A stretch of DNA of 9,901 bases, taken from Acidobacteriota bacterium. Lineage in GTDB: Bacteria; Acidobacteriota; Vicinamibacteria; Vicinamibacterales; UBA8438. The stretch covers positions 1-9,901 of the forward strand of contig WTGR01000710.1 in NCBI GenBank assembly GCA_011523485.1. Reading direction: 5' to 3'. Positions within the stretch are counted from its first letter, which is position 1. Each line of letters starts with the position of its first letter. The notes below the pieces were generated by a model. That model saw nothing but the letters and a program-made list of their open reading frames with translations, searched no databases and was not told the DNA's origin. Positions 1 through 6,598 of this stretch are shown here, piece after piece. The translations under genes were made by a program, and so were the position numbers.

Positions 1-27
1 CGAAGGTCCAGCGCCGGAGGAATCTAC

Positions 28-45
28 ATGCGTATCCGCCCTTGA
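28..45 (+). other. Possible five-codon leader ORF or 3' end of an upstream gene
   Basis: ATG at 28-30 opens a five-codon frame (MRIRP) that stops with TGA at 43-45. A strong Shine-Dalgarno, GGAGGAA at 16-22, sits five bases upstream, which is ideal spacing and the best ribosome site in the window. An inverted repeat follows eight bases after the stop, so a leader-peptide arrangement is conceivable. The same frame is also open back to base 1, so this may simply be the tail of a gene lying outside the window. The encoded residues show no run of one amino acid that would suggest classical attenuation. Confidence 0.2.
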
Positions 46-52
46 TTGTGTC

Positions 53-90
53 GCTTCCGGCGTCGAAGGGCGGCGGAAACCGCCGGAAGC
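53..90. repeat. Inverted repeat with a competing inner hairpin
   Basis: GCTTCCGGCG (53-62) is the exact reverse complement of CGCCGGAAGC (81-90), separated by 18 bases. An alternative stem, CGGCGG/CCGCCG (71-76/80-85, loop AAA), uses bases 81-85 of the outer stem, so both cannot form fully together. No T-run follows on either strand, so it is not a canonical intrinsic terminator. The pairing is seen directly; any regulatory role is inference, and short GC-rich stems arise by chance in such DNA. Confidence 0.45.
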
Positions 91-345
91 CCAGCCCCGA
101 TGGATCTCGTCGTGGCGTGTCGGTGCCGCGCGCTACGACCAGCCCACTGTATGACACCTGACTCCCGGCCCGCGGGCATGGTCAGGACAGGCGCGCCGCC
201 TGATTAGGCAGCGAGAGGAAGCTGCGTGTCCGCAGTTACTTGGTTTTCCATCGGATTAACGAGTCGATGGTGCTCGGCATGCATCCTGCGGTTCCATGAC
301 CCCCGTCGAAGCCGTGTCGCCCCCATCGGCGAGCCTTCAGAGCAT

Positions 346-351
346 TATAAT
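346..351 (+). promoter_or_regulatory. Consensus -10 box for the GAF gene
   Basis: A perfect TATAAT lies within the palindrome ATTATAAT (344-351), striking in GC-rich DNA. Only 11 bases separate it from the ATG at 363. Transcription starting about 6-8 bases downstream of the box would leave a leader of only a few bases, so the mRNA would be effectively leaderless. This fits the absence of a Shine-Dalgarno before this ATG. I see no good TTGACA at the expected distance upstream. Confidence 0.55.
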
Positions 352-362
352 GCGGGTCAGCG

Positions 363-1121
363 ATGGCTGGATCGCGCGGCGTCGAGGACGTGGTCGAGGT
401 GGTCGTTCCGCGCCTGCAGGATGCGGTGGCCGTGGAGGTCCGCAACCTGGCGCAGGTGCTCGCCTCCCGCGCCGACGAGGTGCGGGCCAGGGCCGTGGCC
501 GACCACGAAGCCTCGCTGGCCCGCGAGCGCAAGCAGGCGATGGACGAGCGCGCCGAGGCCATTGCCGCGGCGGTGACGGCGGCGCGCGAGCGGGCTGCCC
601 TGGGCGTCGTCTCGCGGTTGCTCGATGCCGTGCGCCGTCTGGACGACGAGGCGACGCTGAGCGGCGTGCTCGACGCGCTGGCCGATCTGGCAGCCGCGGA
701 AGCCGGCCGGGCCGCCCTGTTCGTGGCCGCGGACGGAGGATTGCAGGGCCGGCGCCTGGTCGGCTTCGTTGCGGCCGCCGGGGGCGCGGCGCGCGGGCTG
801 GCCGCGGAGGACGCCGGCGTCGCCGGGCAGGCGATCGACCGGCGGCGCACGGTGTGGGTGAAGCGCGGCGCACACGCGGGTGCGCAGGATCGTCCTCCCG
901 CCTTCGCGACGTTGCCCGCGGATCGCACCGGCGTGGCCGTTCCCGTGCTGATCGGGGGCGAGCCGCTCGTGGTGCTCTACGTCGACGAGGGAACGGAGGA
1001 CAACCGGTCGGACAGCGCCCGCTGGATTGCGGCGATAGAGCTGCTCGCGCGCCACGCCGGCTCGCGTCTCGAAGCGCTGGCCGCCGAGCGGGCGGCGGCG
1101 TTCGCTCGCGCCGGGCGGTGA
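363..1121 (+). CDS. Coiled-coil/GAF-domain protein of unknown signal
   Basis: Encodes 252 residues. Residues 1 to about 95 are rich in Ala, Arg and Glu with heptad-like spacing and read as a long helix or coiled coil. From about 95 to 240 the sequence resembles a GAF domain: a helix (LSGVLDALADLAAAEAGRAA), strands around 117-136, and a late 'AVPVLIGGEPLVVLYVD' strand pair typical of GAF cores. There is no signal peptide, membrane segment or attached output domain (kinase, GGDEF, HTH), so it may act as a small cytoplasmic sensor or scaffold that passes a signal through dimerisation. The start is favoured by the adjacent TATAAT; no Shine-Dalgarno is present. It is convergent with xylA, with only 10 bases between the stop codons. 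The ligand is unknown. Similar coiled-coil/GAF proteins are, from memory, common in Acidobacteriota. Confidence 0.75.
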   Translation: MAGSRGVEDVVEVVVPRLQDAVAVEVRNLAQVLASRADEVRARAVADHEASLARERKQAMDERAEAIAAAVTAARERAALGVVSRLLDAVRRLDDEATLSGVLDALADLAAAEAGRAALFVAADGGLQGRRLVGFVAAAGGAARGLAAEDAGVAGQAIDRRRTVWVKRGAHAGAQDRPPAFATLPADRTGVAVPVLIGGEPLVVLYVDEGTEDNRSDSARWIAAIELLARHAGSRLEALAAERAAAFARAGR

Positions 1122-1131
1122 CGGGAGCGGC

Positions 1132-2451
1132 TCAGCGGCGGATCGCGCGGTTGACGACCGTCTCCAGCAGTTCCTGGCGGCCGGACACCGGCGCCGGCTC
1201 GATGGCGTCGGCGGTGACGTGATCCGAGAGGTCCGCGAGGCTCGCCCCGTCCAGGATGCGCCGTCCCAGGGGTCCGTTCCAGCCGTCGTAGCGCGACTCG
1301 ACGAAGGCGGCGAGCTCGCCGTTCTCGATGAGCGCCGCTGCGCTCAGCAGCCCCTGGGCCAGCGCATCGAGGCCGCCGATGTGCCCGTGGAACAGGTCGT
1401 CGCGCGACACGCTCTGGCGCCGGAGCTTGGCGTCGAAGTTGAACCCGCCCGCCCCGACGCCGCCGCCGCGCAGGATTTCGTACAGCGCCAGCGTCGTTTC
1501 CTCGACGCTGTTCGGGAACTGGTCCGTGTCCCAGCCGTTCTGCGGGTCTCCGCGGTTGGCGTCGACGCTGCCGAACAGGCCGTTGGCGACGGCGTACGCG
1601 AGTTCGTGCTGGAAGCTGTGGCCGGCGAGCGTGGCGTGGTTGACTTCGATGTTGAGCTTGATCGAGCGGTCGAGGTCGTACTGCTGCAGGAAGGCGTGCA
1701 CCGCCGCCGCGTCGTGGTCGTACTGATGTTTGGTCGGCTCGTGCGGCTTGGGCTCGATCAGCAGCACCCCGTCGAAGCCGATCTTCGCCTTGTGCTCGAC
1801 GACCAGACTCATGAAGCGTCCGAGCTGGTCCGCCTCGCGCCGCAGGTCGGTGTTGAGCAGCGTGTCGTAGCCCTCGCGCCCGCCCCAGAGAACGTAGTTG
1901 GCGCCGCCGAGGCGATGGGTAACCTCCAGGCAGTGCTTCACCTGCGCGGCCGCGTAGGCGAAGACCTCGGGGTCGGGGTTGGTGGCCGCGCCGGCCGCGT
2001 AGCGCGGGTGGCTGAACAGGTTGGCGGTGCCCCAGAGCAGGCCGATGCCGGAGGCCTCCATCCGTTCCGCCATCCGGTCGGCGATGCGCGAGACGTGGTC
2101 GTTGCTCTCCGCGAGGGTGGCGCCCTCGGGCGCGATGTCGCGGTCGTGAAAGCAGAAGAACGGCACGCCCAGCTTGTCGAAGAACTCGAACGCGGCGTCC
2201 AGCTTGCGCTCGCAGGCCTCGAGGCTGTCGGTCCCGGCGAGCCACGGGCGATCCAGCGTGGCGGCCCCGAACATGTCGATCCCGGGCGCATTGAACGAGT
2301 GCCAGTAGCAGACGGCCGGCCGCAGGTGGTCCTCCATCCGCCTGCCGAGCACCTCGCCGTCCCGGTCGTAGTAGCGGAACGCGAGCGGGTTGGTGGTTTC
2401 CGGACCCTCGTAGTCGATGCGGTCGACGTTGTCGAAGAACGGTGCGTTCAC
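1132..2451 (-). CDS. xylA: Xylose isomerase
   Basis: Interconverts D-xylose and D-xylulose in the cytoplasm using two divalent metals, the first step of isomerase-type xylose use. The 439-residue TIM barrel matches the length of class II (long) enzymes. Residues align with E. coli XylA at a constant offset of one: the catalytic pair H102 and D105 in [10 protein letters not shown]; metal ligands E233 and K235 in [10 protein letters not shown]269 and H272 in NIEVNHA, D297 in SVDANRGD, D308 and D310 in GWDTDQFP, and D340 in GGFNFDAK. Both family signatures are intact, so it should be active. The GTG start at 2451 is chosen because AGGAGAGGA lies eight bases upstream and the protein begins at the usual point. 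It overlaps the xylB stop by four bases (GTGA), implying translational coupling. Last gene of the set; no clear terminator follows. Confidence 0.97.
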   Translation of the reverse strand: MNAPFFDNVDRIDYEGPETTNPLAFRYYDRDGEVLGRRMEDHLRPAVCYWHSFNAPGIDMFGAATLDRPWLAGTDSLEACERKLDAAFEFFDKLGVPFFCFHDRDIAPEGATLAESNDHVSRIADRMAERMEASGIGLLWGTANLFSHPRYAAGAATNPDPEVFAYAAAQVKHCLEVTHRLGGANYVLWGGREGYDTLLNTDLRREADQLGRFMSLVVEHKAKIGFDGVLLIEPKPHEPTKHQYDHDAAAVHAFLQQYDLDRSIKLNIEVNHATLAGHSFQHELAYAVANGLFGSVDANRGDPQNGWDTDQFPNSVEETTLALYEILRGGGVGAGGFNFDAKLRRQSVSRDDLFHGHIGGLDALAQGLLSAAALIENGELAAFVESRYDGWNGPLGRRILDGASLADLSDHVTADAIEPAPVSGRQELLETVVNRAIRR

Positions 2452-3911
2452 GACTCGGCTCCTCTCCTGAATTCCTCCCGCAGGGCGGCGTACAGGGCGC
2501 GGTAGCGCGGCAGCTCCTCCGCGTAGCGCTCGCGCAGCCGGGCGTCCGGCGCGGCGACGTCGGTGGCGGGCGGCGCGGTGGCGACTTCCGCCGGGGCCTC
2601 CCCCGTCACCGCCAGGCGGGCCAGCCGCGCGGCGCCCAGCGCGGGGCCGACCTCCGCGGCGGCGCGGTAGGTCAGCTCCTCGTCGAGCACGCTCGCGAGG
2701 ATGCGCCCCCACAGGCCGCTGCGCGAGCCGCCGCCGATGACGGCGATCTCGCCCGGCCTCTCGTCCCGACCGAACAGCACGTCGCGGGCGTCGGCGAACG
2801 CGTAGGCCACGCCTTCCAGCACGGCGCGCCCGAGTGCGGCGGGATTGGTGTCGTGGTGCAGGCCGAAGAAGACGCCCTTGGCGCTCGCGTCGTTGTGCGG
2901 CGTCCGCTCGCCCGACAGGTAGGGCAGGAACAGGACGTCCGCCGCCCGGCCGTCGGCCTCGACCGCCGCGAGCAGGGCCGGCACGTCGCGGAAACCGAGC
3001 AGCGGCGCGGCCCACGCCAGGCACGAGGCGGCGCTCAGGATGACCGACATCCGGTGCCAGGTGTCCGGCAGGCAGTGGCAGAAGCTGTGGACGGCGCGCT
3101 CGGGGTTGGCGCGGTACTCCGCGTCGGCGACGAACAGCACGCCTGAAGTGCCGAGCGACAGCGACGTCCGGCTGCGGTCGACGACGCCCGCGCCTATCGC
3201 GCCCGCCGCCTGATCGCCGGCGCCGCCCGCGACCGGAACGCGGCGCAGGCCCCAAGCATCGGCGATCCGGGCCCGCAGCACCCCGGCCGGCTCGCTGCCT
3301 TCGACGAGCCCCGGCATGGCGGTGCGCGTGAGCCCCGTCGCGGCCAGCATCTCGTCGCTCCAGTCGCGGCGGGCCACGTCGAGCCAGAGCGTCCCGGCGC
3401 TGTCGGAGCGGTCGGACAGGTACTCGCCCGTCATGCGCAGGCGCAGGTAGTCCTTCGGCAGCAGCACGCGTGCGACCCGGGCGAACACCTGCGGCTCGTG
3501 CTCGGCCACCCAGACCAGCTTCGGCGCGGTGAATCCGGGCATGGCGAGGTTGCCGGTGATGGCCGGCAGGCGGGGCTCGCGTTCGAGGAGCCGCATACAG
3601 GCGCGCTCGGAACGGCCGTCGTTCCAGAGGATGGCCGGCCGCAGCACCGAATCGTCGCCGGCGAGGAGCGTCGCACCGTGCATCTGGCCGGACAGGCCGA
3701 CCGCCTCGACGGCGCTTCCGTCGACCTCGCGCAGCACCGCGCGCACCGCCTCGTCGGTGGCGCGCCACCAGTCGCGCGGATCCTGCTCGGACCAGAGCGG
3801 TCGCGGGCGGGAGACGGCCAGGGGCGCCGTGAACGAGGCGCGCACCTCCTGTTTCGCGTCGAGGATGATCGCCTTGACGCCGGACGTGCCGAGATCGATG
3901 CCGAGATACAC
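2448..3911 (-). CDS. xylB: Xylulokinase
   Basis: Phosphorylates D-xylulose with ATP to give xylulose 5-phosphate for the pentose phosphate pathway. The 487 residues match the usual FGGY-kinase length (E. coli XylB 484). The N-terminal actin-like domain starts with the phosphate-binding loop [10 protein letters not shown] (4-13); SGQMHG at 74-79 carries the substrate-contacting Met-His pair; D233 in [11 protein letters not shown] falls exactly at the catalytic Asp position of E. coli XylB. The C-terminal domain has the adenosine motif [15 protein letters not shown]. These features favour xylulokinase over glycerol or gluconate kinase, and the xylA neighbour supports it. The start is GTG at 3911, four bases after the stop of the upstream barrel gene, without a clear Shine-Dalgarno, so translation probably depends on ribosomes finishing the upstream gene. 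Confidence 0.95.
   Translation of the reverse strand: MYLGIDLGTSGVKAIILDAKQEVRASFTAPLAVSRPRPLWSEQDPRDWWRATDEAVRAVLREVDGSAVEAVGLSGQMHGATLLAGDDSVLRPAILWNDGRSERACMRLLEREPRLPAITGNLAMPGFTAPKLVWVAEHEPQVFARVARVLLPKDYLRLRMTGEYLSDRSDSAGTLWLDVARRDWSDEMLAATGLTRTAMPGLVEGSEPAGVLRARIADAWGLRRVPVAGGAGDQAAGAIGAGVVDRSRTSLSLGTSGVLFVADAEYRANPERAVHSFCHCLPDTWHRMSVILSAASCLAWAAPLLGFRDVPALLAAVEADGRAADVLFLPYLSGERTPHNDASAKGVFFGLHHDTNPAALGRAVLEGVAYAFADARDVLFGRDERPGEIAVIGGGSRSGLWGRILASVLDEELTYRAAAEVGPALGAARLARLAVTGEAPAEVATAPPATDVAAPDARLRERYAEELPRYRALYAALREEFRRGAES
2460..2468 (-). promoter_or_regulatory. Shine-Dalgarno of xylA
   Basis: On the minus strand AGGAGAGGA lies eight bases before the GTG at 2451, inside the last codons of xylB. 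It decides the GTG start, as no ATG is near. It is the only strong ribosome site in the xyl set, which suggests that xylA is translated well on its own as well as by coupling. Confidence 0.75.
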
Positions 3912-3915
3912 GCCG

Positions 3916-4809
3916 TCAATACCGCAGCGCCGCCGAGGCGTAGACGCCGCCGAGGCGGTAGTCTCCCGTCTGGCGGTCGATGAGATAGCTCACGTCCAGC
4001 GTCCGGTAGCCGACGCTCAACCCGAGGTGCCTCGAGAGGTTCAGCGTGGCGTACACGTCGAGATCCACGTACCGGCCGTGGTACCCGTCCAGGGTGTCCT
4101 CCGGCAGCACGAACCCCGTCGCTTCCACGGTGACGGGGGTGAGCCGCGTCACGTAGAAGCGCGCAATGCCGCCGATCGCGGGCATCGGGGCCCGCGTTTC
4201 GACGAAAGCGCTCGCGCCGTCCGAGTCCAACGCGGTGTACAGGTGAGTGTACTTCGCTTCGAGGATCAGCCCGAGATAGCCCCGCCCGCCGGTGGCGACG
4301 TCCAGCTCGTAGCCGAAGCGCCACGCGTCCCAGCGGAAAGTCGAGGCGACCGGCAACCCGACGTCGAGCCGGGTTCCCCGGAACACCACGTGCCGCTCGA
4401 GTACCTGCTGCTGCCGGTACTGCATGGGGATCAGGGACGCCCGCAGCTTGTGGCGGCGGCCGGCCTTCAGCGTCAGACGAAAGCCGGGGTGGCGCTTGCG
4501 GCGCAGCCCGAGATCGCCGTTGAAGTCGATGGGCCCGCCCCGGATGCCGAGCACCTCGGTGGAGGCGGAGATGGCGGCCGTCGGATCCCAGAGGCCGGCG
4601 GCCAGCTCGATGGTGTAGTCCTCGCCGGAAGCCGCGGCCGATTCGAGCGCGCGCCACCGCTCGTCGGCCGGCGTCTGCCCGCCGGCCGGGGCGGCGAGCA
4701 GCGCCAGCAGGATCGCTCCGAACGCGGCCCGCCCGCCGCCTGTTATGCTGATGGATCGATGTCGCCCGCCGCGTCCGCGCTGTTTCCCTACCTGATCCGC
4801 TATCGGCAT
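3916..4809 (-). CDS. Predicted outer-membrane beta-barrel protein in the xyl operon
   Basis: The full frame from the ATG at 4809 gives 297 residues. A basic N-terminus (arginines at 11-27) leads to a hydrophobic stretch, FGAILLALLAAPAGG (30-44), which reads as a signal peptide cleaved near A42-Q45. The mature part (about 250 residues) alternates polar and hydrophobic residues with many aromatics and short turns, and ends in tyrosine (SAALRY), the kind of C-terminal aromatic strand used by the barrel-assembly machinery. I recognise no named family. The gene ends four bases before xylB, so they are likely co-transcribed; a role in sugar passage is inferred from position only. The start is uncertain: no other ATG, GTG or TTG lies between 4809 and the signal peptide, and this one overlaps the divergent ABC gene by 51 bases, with only a weak AGGG ribosome site. 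Confidence 0.75.
   Translation of the reverse strand: MPIADQVGKQRGRGGRHRSISITGGGRAAFGAILLALLAAPAGGQTPADERWRALESAAASGEDYTIELAAGLWDPTAAISASTEVLGIRGGPIDFNGDLGLRRKRHPGFRLTLKAGRRHKLRASLIPMQYRQQQVLERHVVFRGTRLDVGLPVASTFRWDAWRFGYELDVATGGRGYLGLILEAKYTHLYTALDSDGASAFVETRAPMPAIGGIARFYVTRLTPVTVEATGFVLPEDTLDGYHGRYVDLDVYATLNLSRHLGLSVGYRTLDVSYLIDRQTGDYRLGGVYASAALRY
4744..4749 (+). promoter_or_regulatory. Possible -10 box for the ABC exporter pair
   Basis: TATGCT, a four-of-six match to TATAAT, lies nine bases before the ATG at 4759. The spacing is almost the same as for the TATAAT ahead of the GAF gene, and again no Shine-Dalgarno is present, so a near-leaderless transcript is plausible. It lies within the N-terminal coding part of the divergent barrel gene if that gene starts at 4809. 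Confidence 0.35.
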
Positions 4810-6594
4810 CGGTTCGCCCTGGGTTCCGTCTTTCTCGTCCTGTCCACCGCGATCACCCTGGCGTCGCCGTGGGTTCTCAAGCATGCGATCGACCATCTGG
4901 CCGCCCGCCTCGGTCCGGACTTCGTCGCGGCCGCCGCAGGACCCGCTCTGGCGTCGTACGCCGCCGCGCTCGTCGGTCTCGCGCTGGCCGGAGGCGCCTG
5001 CCGCTTCCTGATGCGGCGCATCATCATCGGCGCTTCCCGGGAGATCGAGCTCGACCTGCGGAACGATCTCTTCCGACATCTGCAGCGCCTGCCGCCGGCC
5101 TGGTTCCAGGCCAATCGGACCGGCGACCTGATGTCGCGCGCGACGAACGATCTGTCGGCGGTCCGCATGATGGCGGGGCCGGCGATCATGTACACGGCCT
5201 CCACCTCGATCACGTTCGTGGTCGCCCTGGTGCTCATGCTGTCCCTGTCGCCGGCGCTCACCCTGCTCGCGCTGCTTCCGCTCCCGTTGGTATCGGTCGT
5301 TGTGCAGCGTTTCGGCAGCGCCATCTATCTGCGGTCCGAGCGGATCCAGGCGCAGTTGGCGCACATGAGCGCGGTGGTGCAGGAAGCGCTGGCCGGGGTG
5401 CGGGTGGTCCGGGCCTACCGGCGCGAGGAAGTGGAGATCGAACGGTTCCGGGAGGCCAACGAGGAGTACGTCGCTCGCAGCCGCGCCATGATCCGGCTGC
5501 AGAGCGCGTTCCACCCGACGCTGGCGTTCTTCCTGGGCCTGTCGGCGCTGATCGTCCTGTGGATCGGCAGCCGGCACGTCATCGACGGGCGTTTGTCGAT
5601 AGGCGACTTCGTCGCGTTCAACGTCTACGTGGCGATGCTGAGTTGGCCGATGATCGCCTTCGGCTGGGTGACCAACATGCTCCAGCGCGGGCTGGCCGCG
5701 TGGCAGCGGATGCTCGACGTCCTGCAGGTCCAGCCGGCCATCCGCGACCCCGAGACGCCGGTCGCGCCCGGGAGGATTCGGGGCGCGGTCGAGTTCCGCG
5801 ACCTGACGTTCGCCTACGACGGCCGGGCGGTCCTCTCCGGGGTGTCCGCGCGGGTGGAGCCGGGACAGGTGCTGGCCCTGGTCGGTCCGACCGGTTCCGG
5901 GAAGTCGACGCTGGTCGACCTGCTGCCGCGCCTCTACGATCCACCGCCGGGGACCGTGTTCGTCGACGGGATCGACGTCCGCGAGCTGGCGCTCGACACC
6001 CTGCGGGGCGCGATCGGCTACGTGCCGCAGGAACCGCTGCTGTTCTCGGAGACCGTGGCCGGCAACGTCGCCTTCGGGGTGCGCGCCGCAGACGGCGTGC
6101 GCGCCGCGGACGGCGTGCGCGCCGCGGATGGCGTGCGCGAGCCGGTGGACGGACCTGCTTCCGTGGACCGCGCGGTCGCGGACGCGGTCGGGCTGGCGCA
6201 GCTCGACGTCGACGTCGCCGGGTTTCCGCGCGGCCTCGACACCGAGGTCGGCGAACGGGGCATCACCCTGTCGGGGGGGCAGAAGCAGCGTGCGGCGCTG
6301 GCGCGGGCCATCCTTACCGATCCGCGCATTCTGATCCTCGACGACGCGCTGTCGGCGGTCGACACCCACACCGAGGAGGCGATTCTCGGGCGGCTCCGGG
6401 AGGTGATGCGGCAGCGTACCACGATCCTGGTCGCCCACCGCATCTCGACCGTGCGCGATGCGGACCTGATCCTCGTGCTCGACGAGGGCCGGGTCGTCGA
6501 GCGGGGCACGCACGCCGAGCTGGTGGCGCTGGACGGTCTCTACGCCGGGCTGCACCGGAAGCAGTTGCTGGAAGCAGCGCTCGAGGAATCGTAG
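4759..6594 (+). CDS. ABC exporter half-transporter, non-catalytic-site subunit
   Basis: A 611-residue fused membrane/ATPase protein of the multidrug/lipid exporter type. Residues 1 to about 310 hold six expected membrane helices (for example around 20-40, 65-82, 145-190 and 255-300). The ATPase domain follows: Walker A GPTGSGKST (376-384), Q-loop Q424, signature LSGGQ (504-508), Walker B Asp D528 and switch H560. The residue after the Walker B Asp is D529, not the catalytic Glu, so its own ATP site should hydrolyse poorly. That is the mark of one partner of a heterodimeric exporter (TM287/288 and BmrCD style). The next gene, four bases downstream, is the obvious partner. An 18-bp tandem repeat adds residues 440-461 to the helical subdomain. 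Substrate is unknown. The ATG at 4759 fits the usual N-terminus; it has a possible -10 box but no clear Shine-Dalgarno. Confidence 0.93.
   Translation: MSPAASALFPYLIRYRHRFALGSVFLVLSTAITLASPWVLKHAIDHLAARLGPDFVAAAAGPALASYAAALVGLALAGGACRFLMRRIIIGASREIELDLRNDLFRHLQRLPPAWFQANRTGDLMSRATNDLSAVRMMAGPAIMYTASTSITFVVALVLMLSLSPALTLLALLPLPLVSVVVQRFGSAIYLRSERIQAQLAHMSAVVQEALAGVRVVRAYRREEVEIERFREANEEYVARSRAMIRLQSAFHPTLAFFLGLSALIVLWIGSRHVIDGRLSIGDFVAFNVYVAMLSWPMIAFGWVTNMLQRGLAAWQRMLDVLQVQPAIRDPETPVAPGRIRGAVEFRDLTFAYDGRAVLSGVSARVEPGQVLALVGPTGSGKSTLVDLLPRLYDPPPGTVFVDGIDVRELALDTLRGAIGYVPQEPLLFSETVAGNVAFGVRAADGVRAADGVRAADGVREPVDGPASVDRAVADAVGLAQLDVDVAGFPRGLDTEVGERGITLSGGQKQRAALARAILTDPRILILDDALSAVDTHTEEAILGRLREVMRQRTTILVAHRISTVRDADLILVLDEGRVVERGTHAELVALDGLYAGLHRKQLLEAALEES
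6076..6141 (+). repeat. In-frame 18-bp tandem repeat within the ABC ATPase gene
   Basis: Three 18-bp units (6076-6093, 6094-6111, 6112-6129) encode GVRAAD three times; a partial fourth (6130-6141) encodes GVRE. Units 2 and 3 differ only in the last base; unit 1 differs from unit 2 at three bases. Because the unit is a multiple of three, copy changes keep the frame. It lies between the Q-loop and the signature motif, in a stretch where related exporters usually have a short loop. Confidence 0.9.
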
Positions 6595-6598
6595 GCGG

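Larger units (their letters stand above)
1..362. other. Non-coding region upstream of the GAF gene
   Basis: No gene is convincing here. It looks less GC-rich than the flanking coding DNA, most clearly from about 226 to 362. Three structures stand out: a 10-bp inverted repeat at 53-62/81-90, a hairpin at 188-202 (6-bp stem CAGGCG/CGCCTG, 3-nt loop), and GCAGC/GCTGC at 208-212/221-225 enclosing a purine-rich GAGAGGAA loop. Frame 1 is open from the window edge to the TGA at 43-45, so bases 1-45 could be the last codons of an upstream plus-strand gene. Frame 2 is open from 2 to 154 (50 codons, unrecognised). Neither is long enough to decide. There is no tRNA-like cloverleaf. Confidence 0.6.

Noticed and set aside
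53..90. Intrinsic terminator
   Set aside because: The stem is good but no T-run follows on either strand.
168..177. Palindrome GCCCGCGGGC as an operator site
   Set aside because: A 10-bp all-GC palindrome is expected by chance in such DNA, and it is not placed near a promoter I can support.
226..576. Plus-strand frame of 116 codons starting with GTG behind AGAGGA
   Set aside because: It overlaps the GAF gene in another frame, its second half is the Arg/Trp/Pro-rich shadow typical of GC-rich coding DNA, and no family resemblance is seen.
2454..3768. N-terminal extension of xylA to a 878-residue protein
   Set aside because: The extension is an out-of-frame reading of xylB; the GTG at 2451 with its Shine-Dalgarno gives the normal 439-residue enzyme.
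3529..4758. The 410 codons in frame ahead of the first ABC gene, which would make a 1021-residue fusion
   Set aside because: This stretch is antisense to xylB and the barrel gene, has shadow composition, and the ABC protein has a natural start at 4759.
4810..6555. Long minus-strand frame running antisense to the first ABC gene and into the barrel frame
   Set aside because: The composition (Arg, Gln, His and Asp rich) is that of a mirror frame opposite a GC-rich gene; only the part after 4809 has a signal peptide and barrel pattern.
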